NCBI GenBank assembly: GCA_035622175.1
Contig: DASPVV010000145.1
Span: 1-64,000 of the forward strand
Source of the DNA: JAFAGX01 sp035622175
GTDB lineage: Bacteria; Acidobacteriota; Terriglobia; Terriglobales; Acidobacteriaceae
DNA: 64,000 nt
Direction: 5' to 3'
The position numbers and the translations under genes were made by a program. The notes under the pieces were generated by a model. It made no database searches. It was not told the DNA's origin and saw only the letters and a program-made list of their open reading frames with translations. Below are positions 36,696-46,156 of the stretch, piece after piece (the first letter of the stretch is position 1; each line of letters opens with the position of its first letter).

Positions 36696-38245
36696 GGACG
36701 ACCGTAGGGCCCGCCAAAGAAAATCGCCGCGCTCGCCTCCTGTGCTTGCTGACAGGGGTGGGAGCGATGGCGGCCTGCGCGGTTGGGCCCAAGTACCATC
36801 CCCCGGCCACGCCCACGCCCGCGGCTCCCAGCTACAAGGAGTCCACGGTCAACTTCCAATCCACCGAGGGATGGAAAGTAGCCAGCCCGCAAGAGGCCAT
36901 GCTGCGCGGCCAATGGTGGGAGATCTTCAAGGACCCGGAGTTGAATGCGCTCGAAGAGCAACTCAACATCAACAATCAGAATATCAAGGAATATTTTGAG
37001 AACCTTATGGAGGCGCGCGCTGCCATCCGCCAGGCACGTGCCCAATATTGGCCGACGGTGACGGCCAATCCGTCCTGGCAGCGTTCGCGAGCCTCCGCCA
37101 ACCTGGTCAACACCAACAACACGAGCGCCACCGGCCAGACCGCGAGCTCCGGCGAGCAGGCCACCATCTGGTCCTTTCCCATCGATGTTTCCTGGGTGTT
37201 TGATCTTTGGGGCAAGATTCGCAATGAAGTGCGGCAAGCGCAATATGGCGCCCAGGTAAGTGCCGCCGACCTCGAGAATGAGCGGCTCACGGAACAGGCC
37301 AGCCTGGGGGAATACTATTTCGAGATCCGCGGCCAGGACGCGTTGCAGAAGGTTCTCGACCAAACCGTGGTGGCTGACAAGAAAGCCTTGGAGCTTACGC
37401 GGGCTGCCTATGATTCCGGCGTGGATGACTACGTCTCGGTGGTCGCGGCCCAATCCACCCTGGAGAGTGCCGAGTCCCAAGCGATCAACCTCAAGATCGC
37501 GCGCGCGCAATACGAGCACGCCATCGCCATGTTGACCGGCAAAATCGCCTCCGAGTTCTCGATCCCGGTGCGTCCTGAGGTGACGGCACCGCCGCCGATT
37601 CCCGTGGGCGTGCCTTCCGAACTGCTCGAGCGGCGTCCTGACATTGCCGCGGCGGAGCGCACGCTGGCCGAGGCGAATGCGGTCATCGGGATCGGCTACG
37701 GCGCCTTTTTCCCGACCGTCTCGCTTGCCGCCGCGGGGGGTGTCGAGAGCTCCCAGGTCAAGAATTGGTTCACCTGGCCGAGCCGGTTCTGGTCGATCGG
37801 TCCTACCATCTCCCAGACCATTTTCAACGGCGGCTTATATCGCGCCGAGTTGCAACAATACACCGCCACCTACAACGCCGATCTGGCCGCCTACCGTCAG
37901 ACCGTACTCACCGCCTTCGAGCAGGTGGAGGATTCCCTCGCGGCCGTGCGCCTCTACTCGCAACAGATCGAGAGACAGCAGGCCGCAGTCAAGGACGCCC
38001 AGCAATATCTCAGCTTGGAGCTGGGACGCTACGAGACCGGGATCGACCCCTATATCAACGTGCTTACGGCGCAAACTACGCTGCTCGCGGATCAGCAAAC
38101 CTTAATCACGATCCAGGTCGGGGAAATGACCTCAGCCGTTTCCCTGATCGAAGCTCTCGGCGGGGGATGGGACCAGTCGCAGTTGCCCACGCCAGCCCAG
38201 TTGACGCAAAAACCGTTGCCAGCGGACACGGCTCGGCAGCAGTGA
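36692..38245 (+). CDS. Outer-membrane efflux channel lipoprotein (NodT/OprM type)
   Basis: A 517-residue outer-membrane factor. The signal ends in a lipobox MAAC (Cys29), and the mature start AVGPKYHPPA is typical of NodT-like factors. Two OEP repeats, rich in helices and with the usual VDYVSV-like and Gly-rich loops (GIDPYINVLTAQTTLL), follow. It trimerises as the exit duct for the upstream pump. Its ATG overlaps the stop of permease 2 (ATGA), completing a four-gene chain. No gene follows for over 80 bases, where a convergent gene ends. Confidence 0.92.
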   Translation: MRTTVGPAKENRRARLLCLLTGVGAMAACAVGPKYHPPATPTPAAPSYKESTVNFQSTEGWKVASPQEAMLRGQWWEIFKDPELNALEEQLNINNQNIKEYFENLMEARAAIRQARAQYWPTVTANPSWQRSRASANLVNTNNTSATGQTASSGEQATIWSFPIDVSWVFDLWGKIRNEVRQAQYGAQVSAADLENERLTEQASLGEYYFEIRGQDALQKVLDQTVVADKKALELTRAAYDSGVDDYVSVVAAQSTLESAESQAINLKIARAQYEHAIAMLTGKIASEFSIPVRPEVTAPPPIPVGVPSELLERRPDIAAAERTLAEANAVIGIGYGAFFPTVSLAAAGGVESSQVKNWFTWPSRFWSIGPTISQTIFNGGLYRAELQQYTATYNADLAAYRQTVLTAFEQVEDSLAAVRLYSQQIERQQAAVKDAQQYLSLELGRYETGIDPYINVLTAQTTLLADQQTLITIQVGEMTSAVSLIEALGGGWDQSQLPTPAQLTQKPLPADTARQQ

Positions 38246-38328
38246 ACACCGCCGTCAACCGGGGGAAAAAACAACCAGGTCCGAGCACTGCCGGCAAAAA
38301 CTACGCTCCCGCACAACCAGGCGGTCCG

Positions 38329-39357
38329 CTATTGTCCTCCGCCGAGGGCCCAATAACTGCTTCTGGCCAGCACTTTGCCGAGTTCAGGTCTCTTCAGCCT
38401 GACTCGGATGGCGTGGACGCCGGGATGCGGATCCTTGGGCACGAAGCTCAGCAGGTAGCGGCTGTGGAGGTGGTTGGTGAATTCGAGCATGCGGTTTTCG
38501 AAGCCGTCGCGCGTCGAAAAGGATTCGTATTCCCCGCCCGTCATCGCCGCAATCGCGTGGGGGGAATTTTTTCGCATCGCCTGCACACCCATCACGATCG
38601 GCGCCAACAGGTCTGGGCCTTCGTGCATCTCCTCCTGGTTCGTCCCGCGCATCGTATCCAGGATGTTCGAACGCGATGGCGAGAACGCCAGCGCATACAT
38701 GCTGGTATTGCTACTCCCCACCAGAGTTACCACCTGGTCGATCTTCCTAGCCCAAACGCTGCCGTGATCGCGCGTCTCGCTGATCAGCAACAGCACGCGC
38801 TGGCGCTTCGCGGGCACGCGGTCGAGCAGCTTCTCCGAAAAATAGACTGCATCGAGGATGGCGGCGCCGTTATCGCCGGCTTTGAGATTCTTCAACTCCT
38901 CGGCAATCACCCTGCCATCGCTCGTGAAGTCGCGCTTGAGCTCCACTTGGCTGTCGAACTCGACGATCGCAACCTCGGTTAAGCCCTGGCTCAGCAAAGG
39001 ATCGAGCATCGAGCCGAGCCCTCCGATCCTGGGGATCTCGTAAGCGGCTCTGCGCCCACGCTGGATTGCGACCACCAGCGAGACCGGCTCGGAGTCTGCT
39101 TCTTCCTCCACCTGCGCTGCCTGCTCGATGCCGTCGTCCTCGACGACAAAATCTTTGGCTTGAAGTCCATAGATGGGCTTGCCATCCCCGCCTTTCACCA
39201 GAGTGGGCACCAGGACCAGGTTGGTCTCACTGCGGAAGGTTGGTTCCTGGGCCTCGACACTCCCCATCAAAAGCGGCAGAAGAAAAACTAGGCCGGCCAT
39301 CGGGAAACGTAGAAGCGCCAGGGGAGGGAGCCTATTCGTGCTGGTCCAGTCGGGCAT
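38329..39357 (-). CDS. Secreted VWFA-related protein (acidobacterial type)
   Basis: A 342-residue protein with a signal peptide ending near GSVEAQ. The mature start resembles the acidobacterial VWFA-related family: FRSETNLVLVPTLVKGGDGK, then GLQAKDFVVEDDGIEQ. A VWFA-like fold follows (SLVVAIQRGRRAAYEI, VAIVEFDSQVELKRDF, VLLLISETRDHGS), with the classic MIDAS DxSxS not obvious in the first strand, so metal-dependent binding may be lost. The ATG at 39357 is preferred; a TTG three codons earlier is equally placed for the AGGGA site. A common secreted protein in these genomes; ligand unknown. Confidence 0.78.
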   Translation of the reverse strand: MPDWTSTNRLPPLALLRFPMAGLVFLLPLLMGSVEAQEPTFRSETNLVLVPTLVKGGDGKPIYGLQAKDFVVEDDGIEQAAQVEEEADSEPVSLVVAIQRGRRAAYEIPRIGGLGSMLDPLLSQGLTEVAIVEFDSQVELKRDFTSDGRVIAEELKNLKAGDNGAAILDAVYFSEKLLDRVPAKRQRVLLLISETRDHGSVWARKIDQVVTLVGSSNTSMYALAFSPSRSNILDTMRGTNQEEMHEGPDLLAPIVMGVQAMRKNSPHAIAAMTGGEYESFSTRDGFENRMLEFTNHLHSRYLLSFVPKDPHPGVHAIRVRLKRPELGKVLARSSYWALGGGQ

Positions 39358-39617
39358 ACGGTTCAAGTCTTCCCTGCCAACGCTGCTAGCTGGCTTTGCG
39401 GGCCTCGCGTCCGGCCGTCCCCAGCTCTAGCCTGGCGGCATCACCAAAGTTTCAGCCAAGCCCATGTTGTTACACAACTTTACGTCGCTAGGCAGCTTTA
39501 CGCTCTACAATAATTCTCAATCGAGCAGGCATGGCAAATCATCATCCCATAGTAAAGCTACCGAGTCGCAGTTTGGAGCGATGTTCGCGAAAGGCGCCAC
39601 TTTTACGAGCGAGCGGC

Positions 39618-42617
39618 ATGAAAAGCTTTGGCTGGTTGATCGGTCTGATTCTTCTGGGTATCACCGGAGGGGGACTTGCCCAAACCACACCCGGCACCGT
39701 GCGTGGGCAAGTTACGGACCCGACGGGGGCCGTGATTCCCGGAGCCACGGTTAGCCTGCAGCCGTCAAGCGGAAATGCGGTAAGTGCCCAAACCAACGGC
39801 CAAGGATCGTATGAACTGAATGGCCTGGCGCCGGGAAACTACACCCTCACCGCCACCGCCCCCGGATTTGCGCCTTCCCAGGCCCAGAACATCTCGGTTG
39901 CCGCCGGTCAGGTCCAGCAACTCAACATCAAGTTGGACATCAAGGTGGAACAAGAGAAGGTGGAGGTCGAGGAGCAGGGCACGACCATCAACGTTGCTCC
40001 GGAAAACAACGCGAGCGCGATCGTCCTCAAGGGAGAGGACCTCGAAGCCCTCTCCGACGACCCCGACGAGCTGCAGTCCGAGCTCGAGGCATTGGCAGGC
40101 CCATCGGCCGGACCGAATGGCGGCCAGATTTACATTGACGGCTTTACCGGAGGGCAGATTCCCCCCAAGGCCTCGATTCGTGAAATCCGCATCAATCAGA
40201 ATCCGTTTTCGGCGGAATATGACAAGCTCGGCTATGGACGGATCGAGATTTTCACCAAGCCGGGCACCAACCAGTTCCACGGACAAGGCTTCGTGAACGG
40301 TAACGATTCCTCTTTCAACGCCCTGTGGAGCCCGGTCGAGGTTGAACAGCCGCCCTATCATTCCGAACTCTATAACGGGAATATCGGCGGTCCGATCAAC
40401 AAGAACGCGTCCTTTTTCTTCAATGTTGAGCGGCGCGATATCAACATGGTCAACATCGTGGATGCGACCGTGCTGGACCCGGCTTTGAACCCTACTTCTT
40501 TCACGCAGGCGATCGCGAACCCTTCGACGCGGACCAATGTCACGCCCCGGGTCGACTTTCAATTGAGTCGAAACAACACCTTGATGGTTCGCTACCAATT
40601 CACGCACAACCTTGAGACCAACCAGGGAATCGGGCAGTTCTCCCTCTACCCTACGCAGGGCTACAACCTGAGCGATACGGAGCAGACCGTACAGATCAGC
40701 GACACGCAGATCATCAACGCCAATATGGTGAATGAGACGCGCTTCCAGTACATTCGCGACAGCAACAATCAGTCGCCGCTGGTGACTCCGCAGCTGACCC
40801 TGTCGGTCTTAGGGGCATTCACCAACGGAGGAAACCAGACGGGAACTGTCCTTGATTATGAAAACCATTATGAATTGCAGAACTACACCTCGATTGCCCA
40901 TGGCCGGCACTTTGTCAAATTTGGCGGGAGGTTGCGAGCCACCACGGATTCGAACCAGTCCCGCATCGGTTTCAACGGCGTCTACACCTTTCCCTCGCTA
41001 ACCGCCTATCGCAACACTGTGCTAGGGAATGGCGTCTGCCCGGCCGGGTCTCTCACCTGCGGCCCAAGTCAATTCTCGATCGCCACCGGGCCGGCGTTGT
41101 TTCATGTCACGCTGGTCGATGCCGGCCTGTATGGCGAGGATGATTGGCGCATCCGCAACAACATGGATCTGAGCTACGGCCTGCGCTTTGAAACCCAGGG
41201 GGACATTTCCAACCACGCCAACCTGGCTCCGCGTGTTTCCTATTCCTGGGGCTTCGGCAGCGGAAGAGCCCCCAAGACGATGCTGCGCGCGGGTTTCGGG
41301 ATTTTTTACGACCGTTTTACCTTCGACCTCCTCTTGCAGGCCGAGCGCCTCAACGCCAACGGTCTCGGCCAAAACCAGTACGTGGTGCGCAGTCCCGTGT
41401 ACTATGCGACGCCCACCCCGAGCGACATTGAGAGCCTGATTTCCTCCTCCCAGGTTTCCCCGACTTATTACCAGGTGGCCCCCAATCTCAAAGCGCCCTC
41501 GACCCTGCAAAGCGCGGTCGGCATCGAACGACAGCTCACGAAGAATGCGACGCTTGCCCTCACCTACCTCAATTCGCGAGGTGAGCATCAGCTCTTTATC
41601 CGAAACATCAATGCCCCTTTGCCCGGAACCTTCAATCCAGCCGACCCGACGAGCGGCGTGCGCCCTGACGCCAGCCTCTACGGAAATAAGAACATCTTTC
41701 AGTACGATTCGGAAGGCATCTTTCGCCAAAATCAATTGATCGCAAACTTCCGCGCCAGCCTGGGATCGAAGCTCTCACTGTTTGGTTTCTACGTGCTGAA
41801 CGATGCCAAAAGCAATCTTGGAACCCCCAGCTCGATCAACGGCGCGACCAGCGTCACTGGCGGTTTCACTTCGGGCGCGGCCACGAGCACTCCGAATTTC
41901 CTGTCGGATCCTTACGATCCCATGGTGGACTACGGACGGGCGTCCTTCGACATCCAAGACCGCGGCTTGGTAGGCGGGACGATCGCAGTGCCGCACGGGA
42001 TTCGCCTCAGTCCCTTCATCGTGGTCAATTCCGGCTCTCCCTACAACCTCACCGTAGGCGAGGATCTCTTCGGGGCTGATACCTACAATTCCCGGCCGGG
42101 TTTTGTCTCTCCGAGCACCTGTGCCGCGAGAATCGCGGAGAGCGCCAATGTCGTCTGCACTCCTCTCGGCACCTTTAACGCCGCGCCCACCGTCGCCACC
42201 CAGCAACTCCCCGTCAATTACGGTACAGCTCCCACCTTATTTACTGCCAACCTCCGCGTAAGCAAGACGTTCGGCTTTGGCAAAGAGACTGCGGGAGCGG
42301 GCGCCGCGAACCAGGGCGGCGGCGGTCCCGGGGGTGGCGGCGGGCGTGGCGGTCCCGGCGGCGGCCTCGGTGGCCGGGGCTTGGGCGGTGCCGGTACTCG
42401 GGGAGGAGGTCCGTTTGGTGGCGCTACCACCAACCGTCGCTACAATCTCACCATTGGGGTATTCGCGCGCAACGCCATTAATCGCTTGAACCTTGCCTCC
42501 CCGGTGGCCAATATTGACTCTCCTCAAGTAGGTCAGTATCAGAGTCTTGCCACCGGCCTTTTTGCCTCCGGGACCGCCAGCCGGCGCATCGACCTGCAAG
42601 CAAGCTTTTCGTTTTAG
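39618..42617 (+). CDS. TonB-dependent receptor, Oar/carboxypeptidase-regulatory type
   Basis: A 999-residue outer-membrane protein with a signal peptide (GITGGGLAQ), a carboxypeptidase regulatory-like domain (about 25-105: GTVRGQVTDPTGAVIPGATV), a plug-like part (about 110-220) and a barrel to the terminal Phe (DLQASFSF). The plug has no strong TonB box. A Gly-rich stretch at about 899-935 interrupts the barrel near its end. Such receptors import polymers or siderophores across the outer membrane and are expanded in these bacteria. The ATG at 39618 matches the signal peptide; the longer frame does not. No linked transporter; substrate unknown. Confidence 0.85.
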   Translation: MKSFGWLIGLILLGITGGGLAQTTPGTVRGQVTDPTGAVIPGATVSLQPSSGNAVSAQTNGQGSYELNGLAPGNYTLTATAPGFAPSQAQNISVAAGQVQQLNIKLDIKVEQEKVEVEEQGTTINVAPENNASAIVLKGEDLEALSDDPDELQSELEALAGPSAGPNGGQIYIDGFTGGQIPPKASIREIRINQNPFSAEYDKLGYGRIEIFTKPGTNQFHGQGFVNGNDSSFNALWSPVEVEQPPYHSELYNGNIGGPINKNASFFFNVERRDINMVNIVDATVLDPALNPTSFTQAIANPSTRTNVTPRVDFQLSRNNTLMVRYQFTHNLETNQGIGQFSLYPTQGYNLSDTEQTVQISDTQIINANMVNETRFQYIRDSNNQSPLVTPQLTLSVLGAFTNGGNQTGTVLDYENHYELQNYTSIAHGRHFVKFGGRLRATTDSNQSRIGFNGVYTFPSLTAYRNTVLGNGVCPAGSLTCGPSQFSIATGPALFHVTLVDAGLYGEDDWRIRNNMDLSYGLRFETQGDISNHANLAPRVSYSWGFGSGRAPKTMLRAGFGIFYDRFTFDLLLQAERLNANGLGQNQYVVRSPVYYATPTPSDIESLISSSQVSPTYYQVAPNLKAPSTLQSAVGIERQLTKNATLALTYLNSRGEHQLFIRNINAPLPGTFNPADPTSGVRPDASLYGNKNIFQYDSEGIFRQNQLIANFRASLGSKLSLFGFYVLNDAKSNLGTPSSINGATSVTGGFTSGAATSTPNFLSDPYDPMVDYGRASFDIQDRGLVGGTIAVPHGIRLSPFIVVNSGSPYNLTVGEDLFGADTYNSRPGFVSPSTCAARIAESANVVCTPLGTFNAAPTVATQQLPVNYGTAPTLFTANLRVSKTFGFGKETAGAGAANQGGGGPGGGGGRGGPGGGLGGRGLGGAGTRGGGPFGGATTNRRYNLTIGVFARNAINRLNLASPVANIDSPQVGQYQSLATGLFASGTASRRIDLQASFSF

Positions 42618-42789
42618 TCCAGGCATCGGGCTTTCCGAGCTCCCGCCGAGCCCTGGGCTCGCGGCCGAACACCAGATCGTTCGTGATGGCCGTGAGTCCC
42701 GGCCTGGTAGCGCTTGCAAAAATTTCTAAAACGATTCAAAATGATGCGCGTACAGGGGAGAAGCAGTATATGCTCTCAGTTCTTGAAGG

Positions 42790-43644
42790 ATGATGGCCGT
42801 GGCAGCTTCCCCAAGTCTGCGGAATATTCCCTCATTCAATGGCGCAAGAGTCGACCGAGCCCCTGCTTCGGGCACCGGCTCAGTCCAGCCTGATCCGAAC
42901 TTCATGACTTCGCTGGCGCGCGGGTTGGCTGTGATTCAGGCGTTTTCCGACCGCAAGCGTCACGTGACCATCTCGCAACTCAGCGGCAAGACAGGGCTGT
43001 CGCGGGCCGCCGTGCGCCGCTGCCTCTATACGCTGCGCCAGCTGGGTTTTGCCGGCTGCGATGACCATGGCCGATTTTTTCTGCGGCCGAGAATTCTGCT
43101 GCTCGGTCACTCCTACCTTTCCACCATGCCGCTGAGCACAGCAGCCCAGCCGATTCTTGAACACCTCGGCCATCTGCTGCATGAGTCTGCGTCGGTAGCA
43201 ACTCTCGATGACCAGGACATTATTTATGTCGCCCGCGTGCATGTCACCCGGGTCATGGGGATCGAGCTCGGCGTCGGCAGCCGCCTGCCCTCCTTCTGCA
43301 CCTCCCTCGGCCGGGTCCTGCTGGCCCACCTGGAACCGGACGACATGGAGGCGTATCTCAGTCGGGCTAGATTCACTCGTTACACCGAGCACACCATTGT
43401 TTCCGCCGATACCCTGCGTCAGGTCCTCGGCCTGGTCCGCGGGAGCGGATACTCGATCGTCGATCAGGAGCTCGAGATCGGCTTGCGCTCGATGGCGGTT
43501 CCGATCATCACCGCGAACGGTAAGGCGGTGGCGGCCCTGAACGTGGGCGCCCATGCGCAGCGGGTTTCGATCCAGCAATTGGAGTCGAAGTTTCTTCCTC
43601 ATTTGCGGGCGGCCGCGCAGGAACTGGGATCGATGTTGCGTTAA
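42790..43644 (+). CDS. IclR-family transcriptional regulator (PcaR/PcaU-like)
   Basis: A 284-residue regulator with a variable leader, a winged helix-turn-helix (about 40-100: TSLARGLAVIQAF, then TISQLSGKTGLSRAAVRRCL) and an IclR ligand domain (about 120-284: ELGVGSRLPSFCTSLGRVLL, then RGSGYSIVDQELEIGLRSMA). The pattern resembles regulators of aromatic degradation such as PcaR/PobR. No aromatic genes are linked, only a hydrolase and an enoyl-CoA isomerase on the other strand. Two adjacent ATGs are possible (42790, 42793), with GAAGG just before. Target unknown. Confidence 0.85.
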   Translation: MMAVAASPSLRNIPSFNGARVDRAPASGTGSVQPDPNFMTSLARGLAVIQAFSDRKRHVTISQLSGKTGLSRAAVRRCLYTLRQLGFAGCDDHGRFFLRPRILLLGHSYLSTMPLSTAAQPILEHLGHLLHESASVATLDDQDIIYVARVHVTRVMGIELGVGSRLPSFCTSLGRVLLAHLEPDDMEAYLSRARFTRYTEHTIVSADTLRQVLGLVRGSGYSIVDQELEIGLRSMAVPIITANGKAVAALNVGAHAQRVSIQQLESKFLPHLRAAAQELGSMLR

Positions 43645-43767
43645 CGCCTCGCGACCCCAGTTCTCTCTCCCTAAGCTCGATCGTGCCTGGCCCGCCTGAT
43701 GCCGGTAGCAAACCGCGGTTCCAATCTGCCCTCGAAGCCCTGGCCTGTGACTCGGTAGCATGGCAGA

Positions 43768-44478
43768 ATGAACACCGTGAACTCGAGCTTCGAACCCTTC
43801 TCCGACGCCTCGGCGGACCCGCCGGTGCGTGGTTTTCTCGGCCACCCCCAAGGACCGGTTCAAAACGGCCTGGTTTTAACCCACGGCGCGGGCGGCAACT
43901 GTCGCGGTTCACTCCTGGTGGCGTTGGCGCAAGCCTTTGTGGCGGTCGGGTTTGCGGTCTTGCGCTGCGATTTGCCTTTTCGCCAAGACCGCCCCTATGG
44001 TCCGCCGCGGCCGGGAAATGCGGCGCGCGACCGGGAAGGATTGAGGAACGCGGTGAAGGCGCTGCAAAAATTGGGGGCCCGGCGCATATTTCTTGCTGGG
44101 CAGTCCTATGGCGGGCGGCAGGCGACGATGCTTTGCGCGGATGCGCCGGAGTTGGCCGCGGGACTGCTCCCGCTTTCCTATCCCCTGCATCCGCCTGGCA
44201 AATCGGATCAGCTTCGCACCCAGCACTTGCCCAGGCTCACAACCCCGGCCCTGTTTGTTCAGGGAACGCGCGATCCGTTTGGATCGATTCAGGAGATGGA
44301 AGCGGCTTTGCGGCTGATCCCGGCAAAGACCTCCTTGTTGACGATCGAAGGCGTGGGTCACGATCTGGGGTTCAAGGGCAACAAGAGACTCGAGGAGCTG
44401 CCCACAACGATCGGGCAGCACTTCCAAAGTTTTTTCGGCGGAAGCCAGAGGGAAGACGACCACCGGCCATTCGAGTAG
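43768..44478 (+). CDS. Alpha/beta hydrolase, TEX30/KANL3-like
   Basis: A 236-residue cytoplasmic hydrolase. The oxyanion loop LTHGAGGNCRG (about 37-47), the nucleophile elbow GQSYGGRQA with Ser113, a FVQGTRDPFGS acid region and a late GVGHDLGF His give a full catalytic triad. The short form with LTHGAGG resembles the TEX30/KANL3 dienelactone-hydrolase-like group, whose substrates are not settled. It ends 7 bases before the stop of the convergent isomerase gene. No signal peptide. Reaction class is firm, substrate is not. Confidence 0.82.
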   Translation: MNTVNSSFEPFSDASADPPVRGFLGHPQGPVQNGLVLTHGAGGNCRGSLLVALAQAFVAVGFAVLRCDLPFRQDRPYGPPRPGNAARDREGLRNAVKALQKLGARRIFLAGQSYGGRQATMLCADAPELAAGLLPLSYPLHPPGKSDQLRTQHLPRLTTPALFVQGTRDPFGSIQEMEAALRLIPAKTSLLTIEGVGHDLGFKGNKRLEELPTTIGQHFQSFFGGSQREDDHRPFE

Positions 44479-44485
44479 GGTCGAT

Positions 44486-45247
44486 CTACGCTTCCTTCTT
44501 CGTTCCCAGTTTTTCCGCCAGGCTACGCAAAGAGCGCTGGGCCTCCGGACTCCACCAGTCGGCAACGACTTGCGCCATCTCGGCTTCGAGATTCTGGCCG
44601 AAGTAGGCGGTTAAATCGGCGCGGGCGGCACGCCGGGTGGCGGTCATGGCCACAACCGGAAGGGCTAGCAAGGCCTCGCACCAGGCGAGCGCACGCTCGA
44701 CGACCTGATCGATCGCAGCCACCTCGTCGATCAATCCCACCTCGAGAGCCTGTTGCGGGGAGAGCAGCACTCCACCCACCGAAAGCCGCTCCGCTTGGTG
44801 CGCACCGAGCAAGCGACGGAGAGCGGCCAGGATTACCCCCGGCAGAGGAAGTCCGACCGGCACTTCGTTCAGGCCGATCTTGAAATCTCCCTCGGCCATG
44901 ACCCGCCAATCGCAGAAGATGGCTAGCACGGTTCCGCCGGCAGGGGCATGTCCGGTGAGGGCGACAGCAACCGGAATCGGCGAACAAGCTAGCGCCTGGA
45001 TCAAGCCGTAGAACTCGCGCCAAACGGCGCGAATCTGGGCACGGTCCAGGCCGACCAGGAGTGGCAAATCCAGCCCGGCGGAGAACCGCCGCGGCATGCC
45101 GGAGAGGATCAGAGCCCGGATACCGCTGCCCGCGGCCGCTTCGACGGACTGCCGCAACTGGCTGATCAGCTCGCCCGAGAGGGCGTTGACTGGCGGACGA
45201 TTGAGCCTCAACTCCCGGATGGGACCGTGATCGATGGCTAGCAACAT
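44486..45247 (-). CDS. Enoyl-CoA hydratase/isomerase, delta3-delta2-enoyl-CoA isomerase type
   Basis: A 253-residue crotonase-fold enzyme. The oxyanion-hole segments are FSAGLDLPLL and GHAPAGGTVLAI, and the active-site strand reads KIGLNEVPVGLPLP. The pattern PVNALS, SAGLDL, PAGG, CDWR, IGLNE matches the ECI1-like isomerases that move double bonds from position 3 to 2 during unsaturated fatty-acid oxidation, better than standard hydratases. The start ATG at 45247 is chosen; a TTG 11 codons earlier exists, and neither has a clear ribosome site. It is a single gene, converging on the hydrolase. Confidence 0.82.
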   Translation of the reverse strand: MLLAIDHGPIRELRLNRPPVNALSGELISQLRQSVEAAAGSGIRALILSGMPRRFSAGLDLPLLVGLDRAQIRAVWREFYGLIQALACSPIPVAVALTGHAPAGGTVLAIFCDWRVMAEGDFKIGLNEVPVGLPLPGVILAALRRLLGAHQAERLSVGGVLLSPQQALEVGLIDEVAAIDQVVERALAWCEALLALPVVAMTATRRAARADLTAYFGQNLEAEMAQVVADWWSPEAQRSLRSLAEKLGTKKEA

Positions 45248-45316
45248 GGTTGGTGCGAAAGTCGAAGTCGCCAATGGCAATTCTTCACGGCGGGGAAAAG
45301 CTCGGTTCTGCCGCTT

Positions 45317-46156
45317 TCAGTTTATCCAGCCAGACTTCGTACCCCCATTTTTCTTATCCGGTTCATCGGGCGGAACATAATTTCCGTGCTCGTCAAAGCG
45401 TACCGTGCGATTGTGCTGCCGCATGTAGACTTCGAACTTGCGAGCCGAGCGGCGGCGTTTCCAGCGGTAAAAGGCGTTGCGGAAACTGAAATAGCTTTCG
45501 CCGGCGCGAAAAGCCAGGCCTTGGCGAGGGACGAATTTCACGTAGAGGAATCCAAAAAATAATCCCCCGAGGTGGGCAAAATTCGCGATTCCCCCTTGCG
45601 CAGGATCAAACGTCGCAAGGATGACCAGGAAAATCATGATGGCGACCATGTACTTGGCTTTCATCATGAAGGGCAGCGGAAACATGATGATTTCCCGGTC
45701 GCCGTAGAGCATGCCGAACGCCATGAGCACTCCGTACACTCCCCCGGATGCGCCGATCGTGGGCACCTGGGGGCTCACGCCGTGAATGGGGGAATAGGCC
45801 ACGGCAACCGTAGTAAGAGCCGCCCCCATGGTACAGAAAAGATAGAACTCCAGGAACTTTCGCGATCCCCAATCCATTTCTTCCTGGGCGCCGAACATCC
45901 AGAGCATCAGCATGTTGATGAGCACATGCCCGACACTGCCGTGAAGCAGGGAGTAGGTGACCAACTGCCACAGGCATCCCGCAAGCACCCTTGCCGGAAT
46001 CAGCCCAAACCAGAGCACCAAATGGAACGCGGCGTCGGGCGCCAAGCGGCCCACGACGACCTGCAGGAAATAAATTCCTGCGCAGGCAATGATGATGCGC
46101 TTCACCCAGGGAGTGAAGGGAGGAAAACTCAATGACAACGTTCGTCCGCGATACAT
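45317..46156 (-). CDS. Rhomboid-family intramembrane serine protease
   Basis: A 279-residue membrane protein of six or seven segments. The catalytic Ser137 is in GASGGVYG, His195 in NFAHLGGLFFG, and the upstream HGSVGHVLINMLML block supplies the typical HxxxN motif. Rhomboids cut transmembrane helices within the membrane. A basic, charged C-terminal tail (about 220-279) reaches the cytoplasm. The ATG at 46156 is preferred over a TTG five codons upstream. Upstream on the same strand lies a region of iterated repeats and then parB. Substrate unknown. Confidence 0.9.
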   Translation of the reverse strand: MYRGRTLSLSFPPFTPWVKRIIIACAGIYFLQVVVGRLAPDAAFHLVLWFGLIPARVLAGCLWQLVTYSLLHGSVGHVLINMLMLWMFGAQEEMDWGSRKFLEFYLFCTMGAALTTVAVAYSPIHGVSPQVPTIGASGGVYGVLMAFGMLYGDREIIMFPLPFMMKAKYMVAIMIFLVILATFDPAQGGIANFAHLGGLFFGFLYVKFVPRQGLAFRAGESYFSFRNAFYRWKRRRSARKFEVYMRQHNRTVRFDEHGNYVPPDEPDKKNGGTKSGWIN

